Shown here: piece by piece, positions 32,636-46,746 of the stretch
Layout of the letters: each line of letters starts with the position of its first letter
Numbering within the stretch: the first letter of the stretch is position 1
Source: Mytilus edulis
Lineage: Eukaryota; Mollusca; Bivalvia; Mytilida; Mytilidae
Assembly: GCF_963676685.1 (NCBI RefSeq)
Contig: NC_092346.1
Coordinates: forward strand, 90,182,255-90,246,254
Length of the DNA stretch: 64,000 nt
Reading direction: 5' to 3'
The notes under the pieces: generated by a model
The model's database searches: none
The model's input: the letters and a program-made list of their open reading frames with translations, nothing else
Told to the model about the DNA's origin: nothing
Position numbers and translations under genes: made by a program

Positions 32636-33210
32636 TAAAATTGAAAATGGAAATGGGTAATGTGTCAAAGAGACAACAACCCGACCATAGAAAAACAACA
32701 GCAGAAGGTCACCGACAGAACTTTAATGTAGCGAGAAAATCCCGCACCCGGAGGCGTCCTTCAGCTGGCCCCTAAACAAATATATACTAGTTCAGTGATA
32801 ATGAACGCCATACTAATTTCCAAATTGTGCACAAGAAACTAAAATTCAAATAAAACAAGACTAACAAATGCTAGAGGCTCCAGACTTGGGACAGGCGCAA
32901 AAATGCGGCGGGGTTAAACATGTTTATGAGATCTCAACCCTCCCCCTATACCTCTAGCCAATGTAGAAAAGTAAACGCATAACAATACGCACATTTCAAA
33001 TTCAGTCAATTCAAGAGAAGTCCGAGTCTGATGTCAGAAGATGAAACCATAGAAAATAAACAAAATGACAATAATGCATAAATAACAACAGACTACTAGT
33101 ATAGTTAACTGACATGCCAGCTCCAGACTTCAATTAACCTGATTGAAAGATTATGATTTCATCATATGAATATCAGGCACAATCCTCCCCGTTAGGGGTT
33201 TAGTATTATA
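32636..33210 (-). repeat. Interspersed repeat family M, near full length
   Basis: Same start, internal blocks and end (GTTAGGGGTTTAGTAT) as the copy at 17464-18020, in the same orientation. Confidence 0.82.
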
Positions 33211-33508
33211 CGATCATAACATATGAGAAGAACATAACCCGTGTCATGTTATCCATGTCAGATTTCCTAGTTTCCGTAGAAATATAAAAACTGAATCCTT
33301 TATGTTTTCGAGGATGAGCTATAATTGGAAAATTCGTATATGTCTTATTTAAAAAAAAAATTAATTGAAAGTGCTGCATATATAGCATAAACTTTAATAT
33401 TAACTATTCATTTTTATTTTTATCATTCTTTAACTAACATCTCAAATATCGTTTGATATGTCTGGTCGTCTGAGACATTAATTTAAAAATATATATATAT
33501 ATAAATAG

Positions 33509-34129
33509 ATTATCAGTTGGTGTCTCAACTCTTTTGGATTTGCTAAAAAGATTGAACAGTTACTTGCTACATTTAATTTTTCACATGTTTGGAAAAATCA
33601 TGATACTATTTCAAAAAAGCGTTTATTATATGCAATTCATACCAAACTTAATGATAGATATCTTAATTATTGGAAAGAAAATATATTTTGTGATAATAAA
33701 TCAGTCCATGGTAATAAGCTGAGAACATATAGACAGCTTAAAGAAAATTATAAATTGGAAACCTATTTATTGTTAAATATAGACAGAAAAGTAATAGGGC
33801 ATTTTGCTAAAATTCGTATTAGTAATAGTGTTCTTAGAATTGAACAAGGGCGTCACACTAAAACCCCTGTAGAAGAAAGAATTTGTCCTTTGTGTCTCTT
33901 AGAAGTAGAAGATGAATTTAATTTCACTTTAAAATGTACAAAATTAAATATAATTAGAGACCAACTGTTTTCCAGAATTAGTGAAATAGTTCCCTCTTTT
34001 TTCAATATGACTAATGAAGCAAGATTTAAATTTTTGTATACGTGTGTTGAGACTGATATAATTAGAATTATTGTTAAATTTATAAGCGACATGTACATTT
34101 CTAGAAATGCTCTATTAAGCACTAAATAA
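33509..34129 (+). CDS. C-terminal 206 codons of a non-LTR retrotransposon polyprotein, 5'-truncated
   Basis: Open from 33509 to the stop at 34127-34129 with no start codon required, as expected for a truncated element. The upstream part (HVWKNHDTISKKRLLYAIHT) resembles the region after the reverse transcriptase domain. The middle has RIEQGRHTKTPVEERICPLC and then FTLKC, the Cys-rich knuckle common at the C-terminus of mollusc LINEs. The reverse transcriptase and endonuclease domains are absent. The 3' end follows: AATAAAAA at about 34256, then (TTAC)n. Uninterrupted coding suggests a young insertion. The clade is not assigned. Confidence 0.7.
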   Translation: MISWCLNSFGFAKKIEQLLATFNFSHVWKNHDTISKKRLLYAIHTKLNDRYLNYWKENIFCDNKSVHGNKLRTYRQLKENYKLETYLLLNIDRKVIGHFAKIRISNSVLRIEQGRHTKTPVEERICPLCLLEVEDEFNFTLKCTKLNIIRDQLFSRISEIVPSFFNMTNEARFKFLYTCVETDIIRIIVKFISDMYISRNALLSTK

Positions 34130-34263
34130 CTTTGTGGTACCACCTCCTCATATAATGTTTATAAATTTGGTATGCTATATATATATGTTTGTATGTTTTT
34201 GTATAACAAATTTGTATTGTCTTGGTATCAATCCTGTAATTTTGGATTTTAAACCAATAAAAA

Positions 34264-34292
34264 TTACTTACTTACTTACTTACTTACTTACT
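34264..34292 (+). repeat. (TTAC)n tail of the LINE copy
   Basis: Seven TTAC units directly after the AATAAAAA motif, marking the 3' end of the retrotransposon. Confidence 0.85.
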
Positions 34293-34723
34293 CTTTTGGA
34301 TTTTCCCCGGATTTTTCTATTTCTTTCCAAAAACGTTTTGTATGAATAAATGGTCATACTTCATTACTAAGACTACTATAACACATGTGTAATAGTAGTC
34401 TCAGTTCATTATTATCTCACTAATCATATCAAAATAATACGCGCATGGACTATTATTAAATTTTTCACCCATATTGAATGGATTGGATAAAGACGTTTTA
34501 TAAACAGTTATTTAATAAGAGGGAAAAAAACTATTGGCGAATTATCGTTATATATTGTATATATATATATATAACATGATGGGAGAACGTTAACTTCGCT
34601 GAGAGTTAATCATCTGTTAAGTTTCTCAATTAAAAAGCAATCAAATCAAATGTAAATAAAATGCAATCTAATGTCAATTTATATAAATATCAAGACGGGG
34701 TTGTAATAAAGATGTCATTGAGG

Positions 34724-34924
34724 TAATTAATAATGTCTTCATTAGCTGACAACTGTAACAGGTGCTCATCTCTGACCACTATGATAAGCACCATGTATGC
34801 AACGGAATACAAAATAATCATACTTGTTTCAATTGCATAAAATTAGGGTCTGATTTAGATTTTGTAGATGTTTTGGCTGTTATCAAAAAGTTACGTGAAT
34901 GTGCAATAGATTACAAAAATGTTT
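34724..34924 (+). pseudogene. Possible frameshifted Cys/His-rich coding remnant
   Basis: One frame starts MSSLADNCNRC. After a shift the next frame reads SDHYDKHHVCNGIQNNHTCF and NC, then a helical stretch to a stop at about 34924. The spacing of Cys and His resembles a PHD-like finger, which some LINE ORF1 proteins carry. A nearby LINE C-terminal fragment (35175-35354) would fit the same element. Confidence 0.3.
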
Positions 34925-35174
34925 AAAAAAAAACTGTCCGCAAGAGACAAAATGATACAGAAATGAAAATTTTACAAAGATTATGAATTTAAATTTAAAC
35001 TACGTAAATAATGCCTGCTTGACCATACACTCGTGCAGTTCAACCTACAAAGTTTTATGGTAATAATATGTGTTTAAACCGCATTCAAACCCAAATTAAG
35101 AAATGGCGTGTTGTCCTTTTATCGAATTTATGACAAATGTTTTCCAGAAAAAATACTGCATTTATAATTGGTAA

Positions 35175-35354
35175 ATAAATTCTTGGTTCCTCTCTAAATC
35201 AACAAAAGTTGCACCCATACGAATCGAAACCGGGCGCTTCGAACATTTACCAAGGCATGCAATGACTTGCTTTATGTGTGAAAATAAAACTGAAACTGAG
35301 GAACATGTACTAATTCAATGTCCGCTTTATGACGATTTAAGGAACATACTTTAG
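35175..35354 (+). pseudogene. LINE polyprotein C-terminal Cys-rich fragment
   Basis: A 59-codon frame containing RIETGRFEHLPRHAMTCFMC and TEEHVLIQCPLYDDLR. The order IETGRF, LPR, CxxC, EEHV, CPLY is the conserved C-terminal knuckle of mollusc LINEs. Open only across this segment, so it is a decayed remnant. Confidence 0.6.
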
Positions 35355-35524
35355 GAATATATAAACAGTGTAGATGAAAACTTTAAACCGTGAGAAACTG
35401 TCTTTTGTGTTGGGATGTCAAAACGTCATTTTGTCTTTTTTATATCGATAACTTTTCTCTCTCTCTCTGTGTACATCACTTAAGGTGAATATCATTTTTT
35501 TTTCAACAACTGGATAGAGTCTAT

Positions 35525-38500
35525 ACTTACCTTACTTATAACATCACCTGCTGATATGACCCCTTCCTATAGACACCATAGAAAGAGTCTCAATTGATCC
35601 ATTCTTAATTTATTACATCACCTGCTAATATGACCCCTTCCTATAGACAAATAGAAAGTGTATCTATTGATCCTTTCTTTATTTATAACATCACCTGCTG
35701 ATATGACCCCTTCCTATAGACACCATACAAAGAGTCTCGATTGATCCATTTTTCACTTATAACATCATCTGCTGATATGACCCCTTCCTATAGACACAAC
35801 AGAAATAGTCTCTATTGATCCTTTCTTTACTTATAACATCACCTGCTGATATGACCCCTTCCTAAAGACACATAAGAAAGTGTCTCTATTGATTCTTTCT
35901 TTACTAATAACATCACCTGCTGATATGACCCCTTCCTATAGACACAAAAGAAAGTGTATCTATTGATCCTTTCTTTACTTATTACATCACCTGCTGATAT
36001 GGTCCCTTGATATAGACACCATAGAAAGTGTATCTATTGATCCTTTCTTTACTTATAACATCACCTGTTGATATAACCCCTTCCTATAGACACCATAGAA
36101 AGTGTCTCATTGATCCTTTCTTTACTTATAACACCACCTGCTGATATAACCCCTTGCTAAAGACACCATAGAAAGTGTATCTATTGATCCTTTCTTAACT
36201 TATAACATCACCTGCTGATATGACCCCTTCCTAAAGACACCATAGAAAGTGTTTCATTGATCCTTTCTTAACTTATAACATCACCTGCTGATATGAACCC
36301 TTTCTATAGGCACCATAGAAAGTGTCTCTATTCAATGGTCCTTTCTTTACTTATAACATCACCTGCTGATATGACCCCTTCCTATAGACACATAAGAAAG
36401 TGTCTCTATTGATTCTTTCTTTACTAATAACATCACCTGCTAATATGACTCCTTCCTATAGACAAATAGAAAGTGTCTCTATTGATCCTTTCTTTACTTA
36501 AAGCATCATCTGCTGATATAACCCCTTCCTATAGACACCATACAAAGAGTCTCGATTGATCCATTTTTCACTTATAACATCATCTGCTGATATGACCCCT
36601 TCCTATAGACACCATACAAAGAGTCTCGATTGATCCATTTTTCACTTATAACATCATCTGCTGATATGACCCCTTCCTATAGACACCATAGAAAGTGTAT
36701 CTATTGATCCTTTCTTTACTTATAACATCACCTGCTGATATGGCCCCTTGATATAGACACCATAGAAAGTGTATCTATTGATCCTTTCTTTACTTATAAC
36801 ATCACCTGTTGATATAACCCTTTCCTATAGACACCATAGAAAGTGTCTCATTGATCCTTTCTTTACTTATAACATCACCTGCTGATATGGCCCCTTGATA
36901 TAGACACCATAGAAAGTGTATCTATTGATCCTTTCTTTACTTATAACATCACCTGTTGATATAACCCTTTCCTATAGACACCATAGAAAGTGTCTCATTG
37001 ATCCTTTCTTTACTTATAACATCACCTGCTGATATGACCCCTTGCTAAAGACACCATAGAAAGTGTATCTATTGATCCTTTCTTAACTTATAACATCACT
37101 TGCTGATATGACCCCTTCCTATAGACACCATAGAAAGTGTCTCATTGATCCTTTCTTAACTTATAACATCACCTGCTGATATGAACCCTTTCTATAGGCA
37201 CCATAGAAAGTGTCTCTATTGATCCTTTCTTTAATTATGACATCAACTGCTGATATGACCCCTTCCTAAACACAGCTTAGAAAGTGTCTCTATTGATTCT
37301 TTCTTTACTTATAACATCACCTGCTGATATGACCCCTCGATATAGACAGCTTAGAAAGTGTCTCTATTGATCCATTCTTTACTTATAACACCACCTGCTG
37401 ATATGACCCCTTATAGGCACTATAGAAAGTGTGTCTATTGATCCTTTCTTTACCTATGACATCACCTACTGATTTGACCTCTCGATATAGACACAATAGA
37501 AAGTGTCTCTAATGGTCCTTTTATATTTATTACATCACCTGCTGATATGACCCCTTCCTATAGACACAATAGAAAGTGTATCTATTGATCAGGTTTCTTT
37601 ATTTATAACATCACCTGCTGATACGACTTCTTCCTATAGACACAATAGAAAGTGTGTCTATTGATCCATTCTTCACTTATAACATCACCTGCTGATATGA
37701 CCCCATCCTATAGACACCATGGAAAGTGTCTCTATTGATCCTTTCTTTACTTATAACATCACCTGCTGATATGACCCCTTCCTATAGACACCGTAGAAAG
37801 AGTCTCTATTGATCCTTTCTGTTCTTATAACATCACCTGCTGATATGACCCCTTGCTATAGACACCATAGAAAGTGCATCTATTGATTCTTTCTTGACTT
37901 ATAACATCACCTGCTGATATGAACCCTCGATATAGACAGCTTAGAAAGTGTCTCTATTGATCTATTCCTTACTTATAACACCACCTGCTGATATGACCCA
38001 AACTATAGGCACTATAGAAAGTGTCTCTATTGATCCTTTCTTTACATATAACATCACCTGCCGATGTGACCTCTCGATATAGACACAATAGAAAGTGTCT
38101 CTAATGATCCTTTTATATTTATTACATCACTTGCTGATATGACCCCTTCCTATAGACACCATAAAAAGTGTATCTATTGATCCTTTCTTTATTTATAACA
38201 TCACCTGCTGATTTGACCCCTTCCTATAGACACCATATAAGTGTATCTATTGATCCTGTCTTTATTTATAACATCACCTGCTGATATGACCCCTTCCTAT
38301 AGACACAATAGAAAGTGTCTCTATTGATCCATTCTTCATTTATAACATCACCTGCTGATATGACCCCTTCCTATAGAAACAATAGAAATAGTCTCTATTG
38401 ATCCTTTCTTTACTTATAACATCACCTGCTGATATGACCCCTTCCTATAGACACCATCGAAAGTGTTTCTTTTGATCCTTTCTTTACTTATAACATCACC

Positions 38501-41500
38501 TGCTGATATGACCCCTTCCTATAGACACATCGAAAGTGTTTCTTTTGATCCTTTCTTTACTTATAACATCACCTGCTGATATGACCCCTTCATATAGTCA
38601 CCGTAGAAAGTGTATCTATTGATCCTTTCTTTACTTATAACATCACCTGCTGATATGACCCCTTCCTATAGACACCATACAAAGAGTCTCGATTGATCCT
38701 TTCTTTACTTATAGCATCATCTGCTGATATGACCCCTTCCTATAGACACCATACAAAGAGTCTCTATTGATCCTTTCTTTACTTATAAAATCACCTGCTG
38801 ATATGACCCCTTCCTATAGACAAATAGAAAGTGTCTCTATTGATCCTTTCTTTACTTATAGCATCATCTGCTGATATGACCCCTTCCTATAGACACCATA
38901 CAAAGAGTCTCGATTGATCCATTTCTTTACTTATAACATCATCTGCTGATATGACCCCTTCCTATAGACACAACAGAAAGAGTCTCTATTGATCCTTTCT
39001 TTACTGATAACATCACCTGCTGATATGACCCCTTCCTATAGACACATAAGAAAGTGTCTCTATTGATTCTTTCTTTACTAAAAACATCACCTGCTGATAT
39101 GACCCCTTCCTATAGACACCATAGAAAGTGTATCTATTGATCCTTTCTTTACTTATAACATCACCTGCTGATATGGCCCCTTGATATAGACACCATAGAA
39201 AGTGTATCTATTGATCCTTTATTTACTTATAACATCACCTGTTGATATAACCCCTTCCTATAGACACCATAGAAAGTGTCTCATTGATCCTTTCTTTACT
39301 TATAACATCACCTGCTGATATGACCCCTTGCTAAAGACACCATAGAAAGTGTATCTATTGATCCTTTCTTAACTTATAACATCACCTGCTGATATGACCC
39401 CTTCCTATAGACACCATAGAAAGTGTCTCATTGATCCTTTCTTAACTTATAACATCACCTGCTGATATGAACCCTTTCTATAGGCACCATAGAAAGTGTC
39501 TCTATTGGTCCTTTCTTTAATTATGACATCAACTGCTGATATGACCCCTTCCTAAACACAGCTTAGAAAGTGTCTCTATTGATTCTTTCTTTACTTATAA
39601 CATCACCTGCTGATATGACCCCTCGATATAGACAGCTTAAAAAGTGTCTCTATTGATCCATTCTTTACTTATAATACCACCTGCTGATATGACCCCTTAT
39701 AGGCACCATAGAAAGTGTCTCTATTGATCCTTTCTTTACCTATGACATCACCTACTGATTTGACCTCTCGATATAGACACAATAGAAAGTGTCTCTAATG
39801 GTCCTTTTATATTTATTACATCACCTGCTGATATGACCCCTTCCTATAGACACCATAGAAAGTGTATCTATTGATCAGGTTTCTTTATTTATAACATCAC
39901 CTGCTGATACGACCCCTTCCTATAGACACAATAGAAAGTGTCTTTATTGATCCATTCTTCAGTTATAATATCACCTGCTGATATGACCCCATCCTATAGA
40001 CACCATGGAAAGTGTATCTATTGATCCTTTCTTTACTTATTACATCACCTGCTGATATGACCCCTTCCTATAGACACCGTAGAAAGAGTCTCTATTGATC
40101 CTTTCTTTTCTTATAACATCACCTGCTGATATGACCCCTCGATATAGACAGCTTAGAAAATGTCTCTATCGATCTATTCCTTACTTATAACACCACCTGC
40201 TGATATGACCCAAACTATAGGCACTATAGAAAGTGTCTCTATTGATCCTTTCTTTACTTATTACATCACCTGCTGATATGACCCCTTCCTATAGACACCG
40301 TAGAAAGTGTCTCTATTGATCCTTTCTTTACTTATAACATCACCTGCTGATATGACCCCTTCCTATAGACACCATAGAAAGTGTCTCTATTGATCCTTTC
40401 TGTTCTTATAACATCACCTGCTGATATGACCCCTTCCTATAGACACCATAGAAAGTGCATCTATTGATCCTTTCTTTACGTATAACATCACCTGCTGATA
40501 TGACCCCTTCCTATAGACACCATAGAAAGTGTCTCTATTGATCCTTTCTTTACTTATTACATCACCTGCTGATATGACCCCTTCCTATAGACACCGTAGA
40601 AAGAGTCTGTATTGATCCTTTCTGTTCTTATAACATCACCTGCTGATATGACCCCTCGATATAGACAGCTTAGAAAATGTCTCTATCGATCTATTCCTTA
40701 CTTATAACACCACCTGCTGATATGACCCAAACTATAGGCACTATAGAAAGTGTCTCTATTGATCCTTTCTTTACCTATAACATCACCTGCCGATGTGACC
40801 TCTCGATGTAGACACAATAGAAAGTGTCTCTAATGATCCTTTTATATTTATTACATCACTTGCTGATATGACCCCTTCCTATAGACACCATAAAAAGTGT
40901 ATCTATTGATCCTTTCTTTATTTATAACATCACCTGCTGATTTGACCCCTTCCTATAGACACCATATAAGTGTATCTATTGATCCTGTCTTTATTTATAA
41001 CATCACCTGCTGATATGACCCCTTCCTATAGACACAATAGAAAGTGTCTCTATTGATCCATTCTTCATTTATAACATCACCTGCTGATATGACCCCTTCC
41101 TATAGAAACAATAGAAATAGTCTCTATTGATCCTTTCTTTACTTATAACATCACCTGCTGATATGACCCCTTCCTATAGACACCATCGAAAGTGTTTCTT
41201 TTGATCCTTTCTTTACTTATAACATCACCTGCTGATATGACCCCTTCCTATAGACACATCGAAAGTGTTTCTTTTGATCCTTTCTTTACTTATAACATCA
41301 CCTGCTGATATGACCCCTTCATATAGTCACCGTAGAAAGTGTATCTATTGATCCTTTCTTTACTTATAACATCACCTGCTGATATGACCCCTTCCTATAG
41401 ACACCATACAAAGAGTCTCGATTGATCCTTTCTTTACTTATAGCATCATCTGCTGATATGACCCCTTCCTATAGACACCATACAAAGAGTCTCTATTGAT

Positions 41501-44500
41501 CCTTTCTTTACTTATAAAATCACCTGCTGATATGACCCCTTCCTATAGACAAATAGAAAGTGTCTCTATTGATCCTTTCTTTACTTATAGCATCATCTGC
41601 TGATATGACCCCTTCCTATAGACACCATACAAAGAGTCTCGATTGATCCATTTCTTTACTTATAACATCATCTGCTGATATGACCCCTTCCTATAGACAC
41701 AACAGAAAGAGTCTCTATTGATCCTTTCTTTACTTATAACATCACCTGCTGATATGACCCCTTTCTATAGACACATAAGAAAGTGTCTCTATTGATTCTT
41801 TCTTTACTAAAAACATCACCTGCTGATATGACCCCTTCCTATAGACACCATAGAAAGTGTATCTATTGATCCTTTCTTTACTTATAACATCACCTGCTGA
41901 TATGGCCCCTTGATATAGACACCATAGAAAGTGTATCTATTGATCCTTTATTTACTTATAACATCACCTGTTGATATAACCCCTTCCTATAGACACCATA
42001 GAAAGTGTCTCATTGATCCTTTCTTTACTTATAACATCACCTGCTGATATGACCCCTTGCTAAAGACACCATAGAAAGTGTATCTATTGATCCTTTCTTA
42101 ACTTATAACATCACCTGCTGATATGACCCCTTCCTATAGACACCATAGAAAGTGTCTCATTGATCCTTTCTTAACTTATAACATCACCTGCTGATATGAA
42201 CCCTTTCTATAGGCACCATAGAAAGTGTCTCTATTGGTCCTTTCTTTAATTATGACATCAACTGCTGATATGACCCCTTCCTAAACACAGCTTAGAAAGT
42301 GTCTCTATTGATTCTTTCTTTACTTATAACATCACCTGCTGATATGACCCCTCGATATAGACAGCTTAAAAAGTGTCTCTATTGATCCATTCTTTACTTA
42401 TAATACCACCTGCTGATATGACCCCTTATAGGCACCATAGAAAGTGTCTCTATTGATCCTTTCTTTACCTATGACATCACCTACTGATTTGACCTCTCGA
42501 TATAGACACAATAGAAAGTGTCTCTAATGGTCCTTTTATATTTATTACATCACCTGCTGATATGACCCCTTCCTATAGACACCATAGAAAGTGTATCTAT
42601 TGATCAGGTTTCTTTATTTATAACATCACCTGCTGATACGACCCCTTCCTATAGACACAATAGAAAGTGTCTTTATTGATCCATTCTTCAGTTATAATAT
42701 CACCTGCTGATATGACCCCATCCTATAGACACCATGGAAAGTGTCTCTATTGATCCTTTCTTTACTTATTACATCACCTGCTGATATGACCCCTTCCTAT
42801 AGACACCGTAGAAAGAGTCTGTATTGATCCTTTCTGTTCTTATAACATCACCTGCTGATATGACCCCATCCTATAGACACCATGGAAAGTGTATCTATTG
42901 ATCCTTTCTTTACTTATTACATCACCTGCTGATATGACCCCTTCCTATAGACACCGTAGAAAGAGTCTCTATTGATCCTTTCTTTTCTTATAACATCACT
43001 TGCTGATATGACCCCTCGATATAGACAGCTTAGAAAATGTCTCTTTCGATCTATTCCTTACTTATAACACCACCTGCTGATATGACCCAAACTATAGGCA
43101 CTATAGAAAGTGTCTCTATTGATCCTTTCTTTACTTATTACATCACCTGCTGATATGACCCCTTCCTATAGACACCGTAGAAAGAGTCTCTATTGATCCT
43201 TTCTTTACTTATAACATCACCTGCTGATATGACCCCTTGCTATAGACACCATAGAAAGTGTATCTATTGATCCTTTCTTTACTTATAACATCACTTGCTG
43301 ATATGACCCCTTCCTATAGACACCGTAGAAAGAGTCTGTATTGATCCTTTCTGTTCTTATAACATCACCTGCTGATATGACCCCTTGCTATAGACAAATA
43401 GAAAGTGTCTCTATTGATCCTTTTATATTTATTACATCACTTGCTGATATGACCCCTTCCTATAGACACCATAAAAAGTGTATCTATTGATCCTTTCTTT
43501 ATTTATAACATCATCTGCTGATTTGACCCCTTCCTATAGACACAATAGAAAGTGTCTCTATTGATCCATTCTTCACTTATAACATCACCTGCTGATATGA
43601 CCCCTTGCTATAGAAACAATAGATATAGTCTCTATTGATCCTTTCTTTACTTATAACATCATCTGCTGATATGACCCCTTCCTATAGACACCATCGAAAG
43701 TGTTTCTTTTGATCCTTTCTTTACTTATAACATCATCTGCTGATATGACCCCTTCATATAGTCACCGTAGAAAGAGTCTCGATTGATCCATTTTTCACTT
43801 ATAACATCATCTGCTGATATGACCCCTTCCTATAGAAACAATAGAAAGTGTCTTTATTGATCCTTTCTTTACTTATTACATCACCTGCTGATATGACCCT
43901 TCCTATAGACACCATACAAAGAGTCTCGATTGATCCATTTTTCACTTATAACATCATCTGCTGATATGACCCCTCCCTATAGACACAAGAGAAAGAGTCT
44001 CTATTGATTCTTTTTTTAACTTATAACATCACCTGCTGATATGACCCCTTCCTATAGACACCTAAGAAAGTGTCTCTATTGATTTTCTCTTTACTTATAA
44101 CATCACCTGCTGATATGACCCCTTCCTATAGACACCATAGAAAGTGTCTCTATTGATCCTTTCTTTACTTATAACATCACCTGATGATATGACCCCTTCC
44201 TATAGACACCATAGAAAGTGTATATATTGATCCTTTTTTTACTTATAACATCACCTGCTGATATGACCCCTTCCTATAGACACCGTAGAAAGAGTCTCTA
44301 TTGATCCTTTCTGTTCTTATAACATCACCTGCTGATATGACCCCTTCCTATAGACACCATAGAAAGTGTCTCTATTGATCCTTTCTTTACTTATAACATC
44401 ACCTGATGATATGACCCCTTCCTATAGACACCATAGAAAGTGTATATATTGATCCTTTTTTTACTTATAACATCACCTGCTGATATGACCCCTTCCTATA

Positions 44501-46746
44501 GACACCGTAGAAAGTGTCTCTATTGATCCTTTCTTTACTTATTACATCACTTGCTGATATGACCCCTTCCTATAGACACCGTAGAAAGAGTCTCGATTGA
44601 TCCTTTCTTTACTTATTACATCACCTGCTGATATGACCCCTTCCTATAGACACCGTAGAAAGAGTCTCTATTGATCCTTTCTGTTCTTATAACATCACCT
44701 GCTGATATGACCCCTTGCTATAGACACCAAAGAAAGTGCATCTATTGATCCTTTCTTTACTTATAACATCACTTGCTGATATGACCCCTCGATATAGACA
44801 GCTTAGAAAATGTCTCTTTCGATCTATTCCTTACTTATAACACCACCTGCTGATATGACCCCTTCCTATAGACACCGTAGAAAGTGTCTCTATTGATCCT
44901 TTCTTTACTTATTACATCACCTGCTGATATGACCCCTTCCTATAGACACCGTAGAAAGAGTCTCTATTGATCCTTTCTGTTCTTATAACATCACCTGCTG
45001 ATATGACCCCTTCCTATAGACACCATAGAAAGTGTATCTATTGATCCTTTCTTTACCTATAACATCACCTGCTGATGTGACCTCTCGATATAGACACCAT
45101 AGAAAGAGTCTCTAATGATCCTTTTATATTTATTACATCACTTGCTGATATGACCCCTTCCTATAGACACCATAGAAAGTGTCTCTATTGATCCTTTCTT
45201 TACCTATAACATCACCTGCCGATGTGACCTCTCGATATAGACACAATAGAAAGAGTCTCTAATGATCCTTTTATATTTATTACATCACTTGCTGATATGA
45301 CCCCTTCCTATAGACACCATAAAAAGTGTATCTATTGATCCTTTCTTTATTTATAACATCACCTGCTGATTTGACCCCTTCCTATAGACACAATAGAAAG
45401 TGTCTCTATTGATCCATTCTTCACTTATAACATCACCTGCTGATATGACCCCTTGCTATAGAAACAATAGATATAGTCTCTATTGATCCTTTCTTTACTT
45501 ATAACATCATCTGCTGATATGACCCCTTCCTATAGACACCATCGAAAGTGTTTCTTTTGATCCTTTCTTTACTTATAACATCATCTGCTGATATGACCCC
45601 TTCATATAGTCACCGTAGAAAGAGTCTCGATTGATCCATTTTTCACTTATAACATCATCTGCTGATATGACCCCTTCCTATAGAAACAATAGAAAGTGTC
45701 TTTATTGATCCTTTCTTTACTTATTACATCACCTGCTGATATGACCCTTCCTATAGACACCATACAAAGAGCCTCGATTGATCCATTTTTCACTTATAAC
45801 ATCATCTGCTGATATGACCCCTCCCTATAGACACAAGAGAAAGAGTCTCTATTGATTCTTTTTTTAACTTATAACATCACCTGCTGATATGACCCCTTCC
45901 TATAGACACCTAAGAAAGTGTCTCTATTGATTTTCTCTTTACTTATAACATCACCTGCTGATATGACCCCTTCCTATAGACACCATAGAAAGTGTCTCTA
46001 TTGATCCTTTCTTTACTTATAACATCACCTGATGATATGACCCCTTCCTATAGACACCATAGAAAGTGTATATATTGATCCTTTTTTTACTTATAACATC
46101 ACCTGCTGATATGACCCCTTCCTATAGACACCATAGAAAGTGTATCTATTGACCCTTTCTTTACTTATAACATCACCCGCTAATATGACCCCTTCCTATA
46201 GACACCATGGAAAGTGTCTCTATTGATTCTTTCTTTACTTATAACATCACCTGCTGATATGACCCCTTCCTATAGACACCTAAGAAAGTGTCTCTATTGA
46301 TTTTCTCTTTACTTATAACATCACCTGCTGATATGACCCCTTCCTATAGACACCATAGAAAGTGTCTCTATTGATCCTTTCTTTACTTATAACATCACCT
46401 GATGATATGACCCCTTCCTATAGACACCATAGAAAGTGTATATATTGATCCTTTTTTTACTTATAACATCACCTGCTGATATGACCCCTTCCTATAGACA
46501 CCATAGAAAGTGTATCTATTGACCCTTTCTTTACTTATAACATCACCCGCTAATATGACCCCTTCCTATAGACACCATGGAAAGTGTCTCTATTGATTCT
46601 TTCTTTACTTATAACATCACCTGCTGATATGACCCCTTCCTATAGACATCATAGAAAGTGTATCTATTGATCCTTTCTTTACTTATAACATCACCTGCTG
46701 ATATGACCCCTTCCTATAGACACCTAATAAAGTGTCTCTATTGATT
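35525..46746 (+). repeat. 74-bp satellite array, about 150 monomers, with higher-order repeats
   Basis: The monomer runs about 74 bp with core ATCACCTGCTGATATGACCC, then CTTCCTATAGACACC, AGAAAGTGTCTCTATTGATC and CTTTCTTTACTTATAAC. Monomers vary by point changes and small indels. Variant monomers recur at fixed long spacings: CTAAACACAG at 39552 and 42291 (2739 bp apart, 37 monomers), and GCTATAGAAACAATAG at 43607 and 45455 (1848 bp apart, 25 monomers). Each monomer has a small dyad (AGACAC/GTGTCT). No frame is open across it, so it is not coding. No unique spacers are present. Confidence 0.95.

Noticed and set aside
33853-34143. 96-codon minus-strand frame
   Set aside because: Antisense shadow of the LINE C-terminal coding frame.
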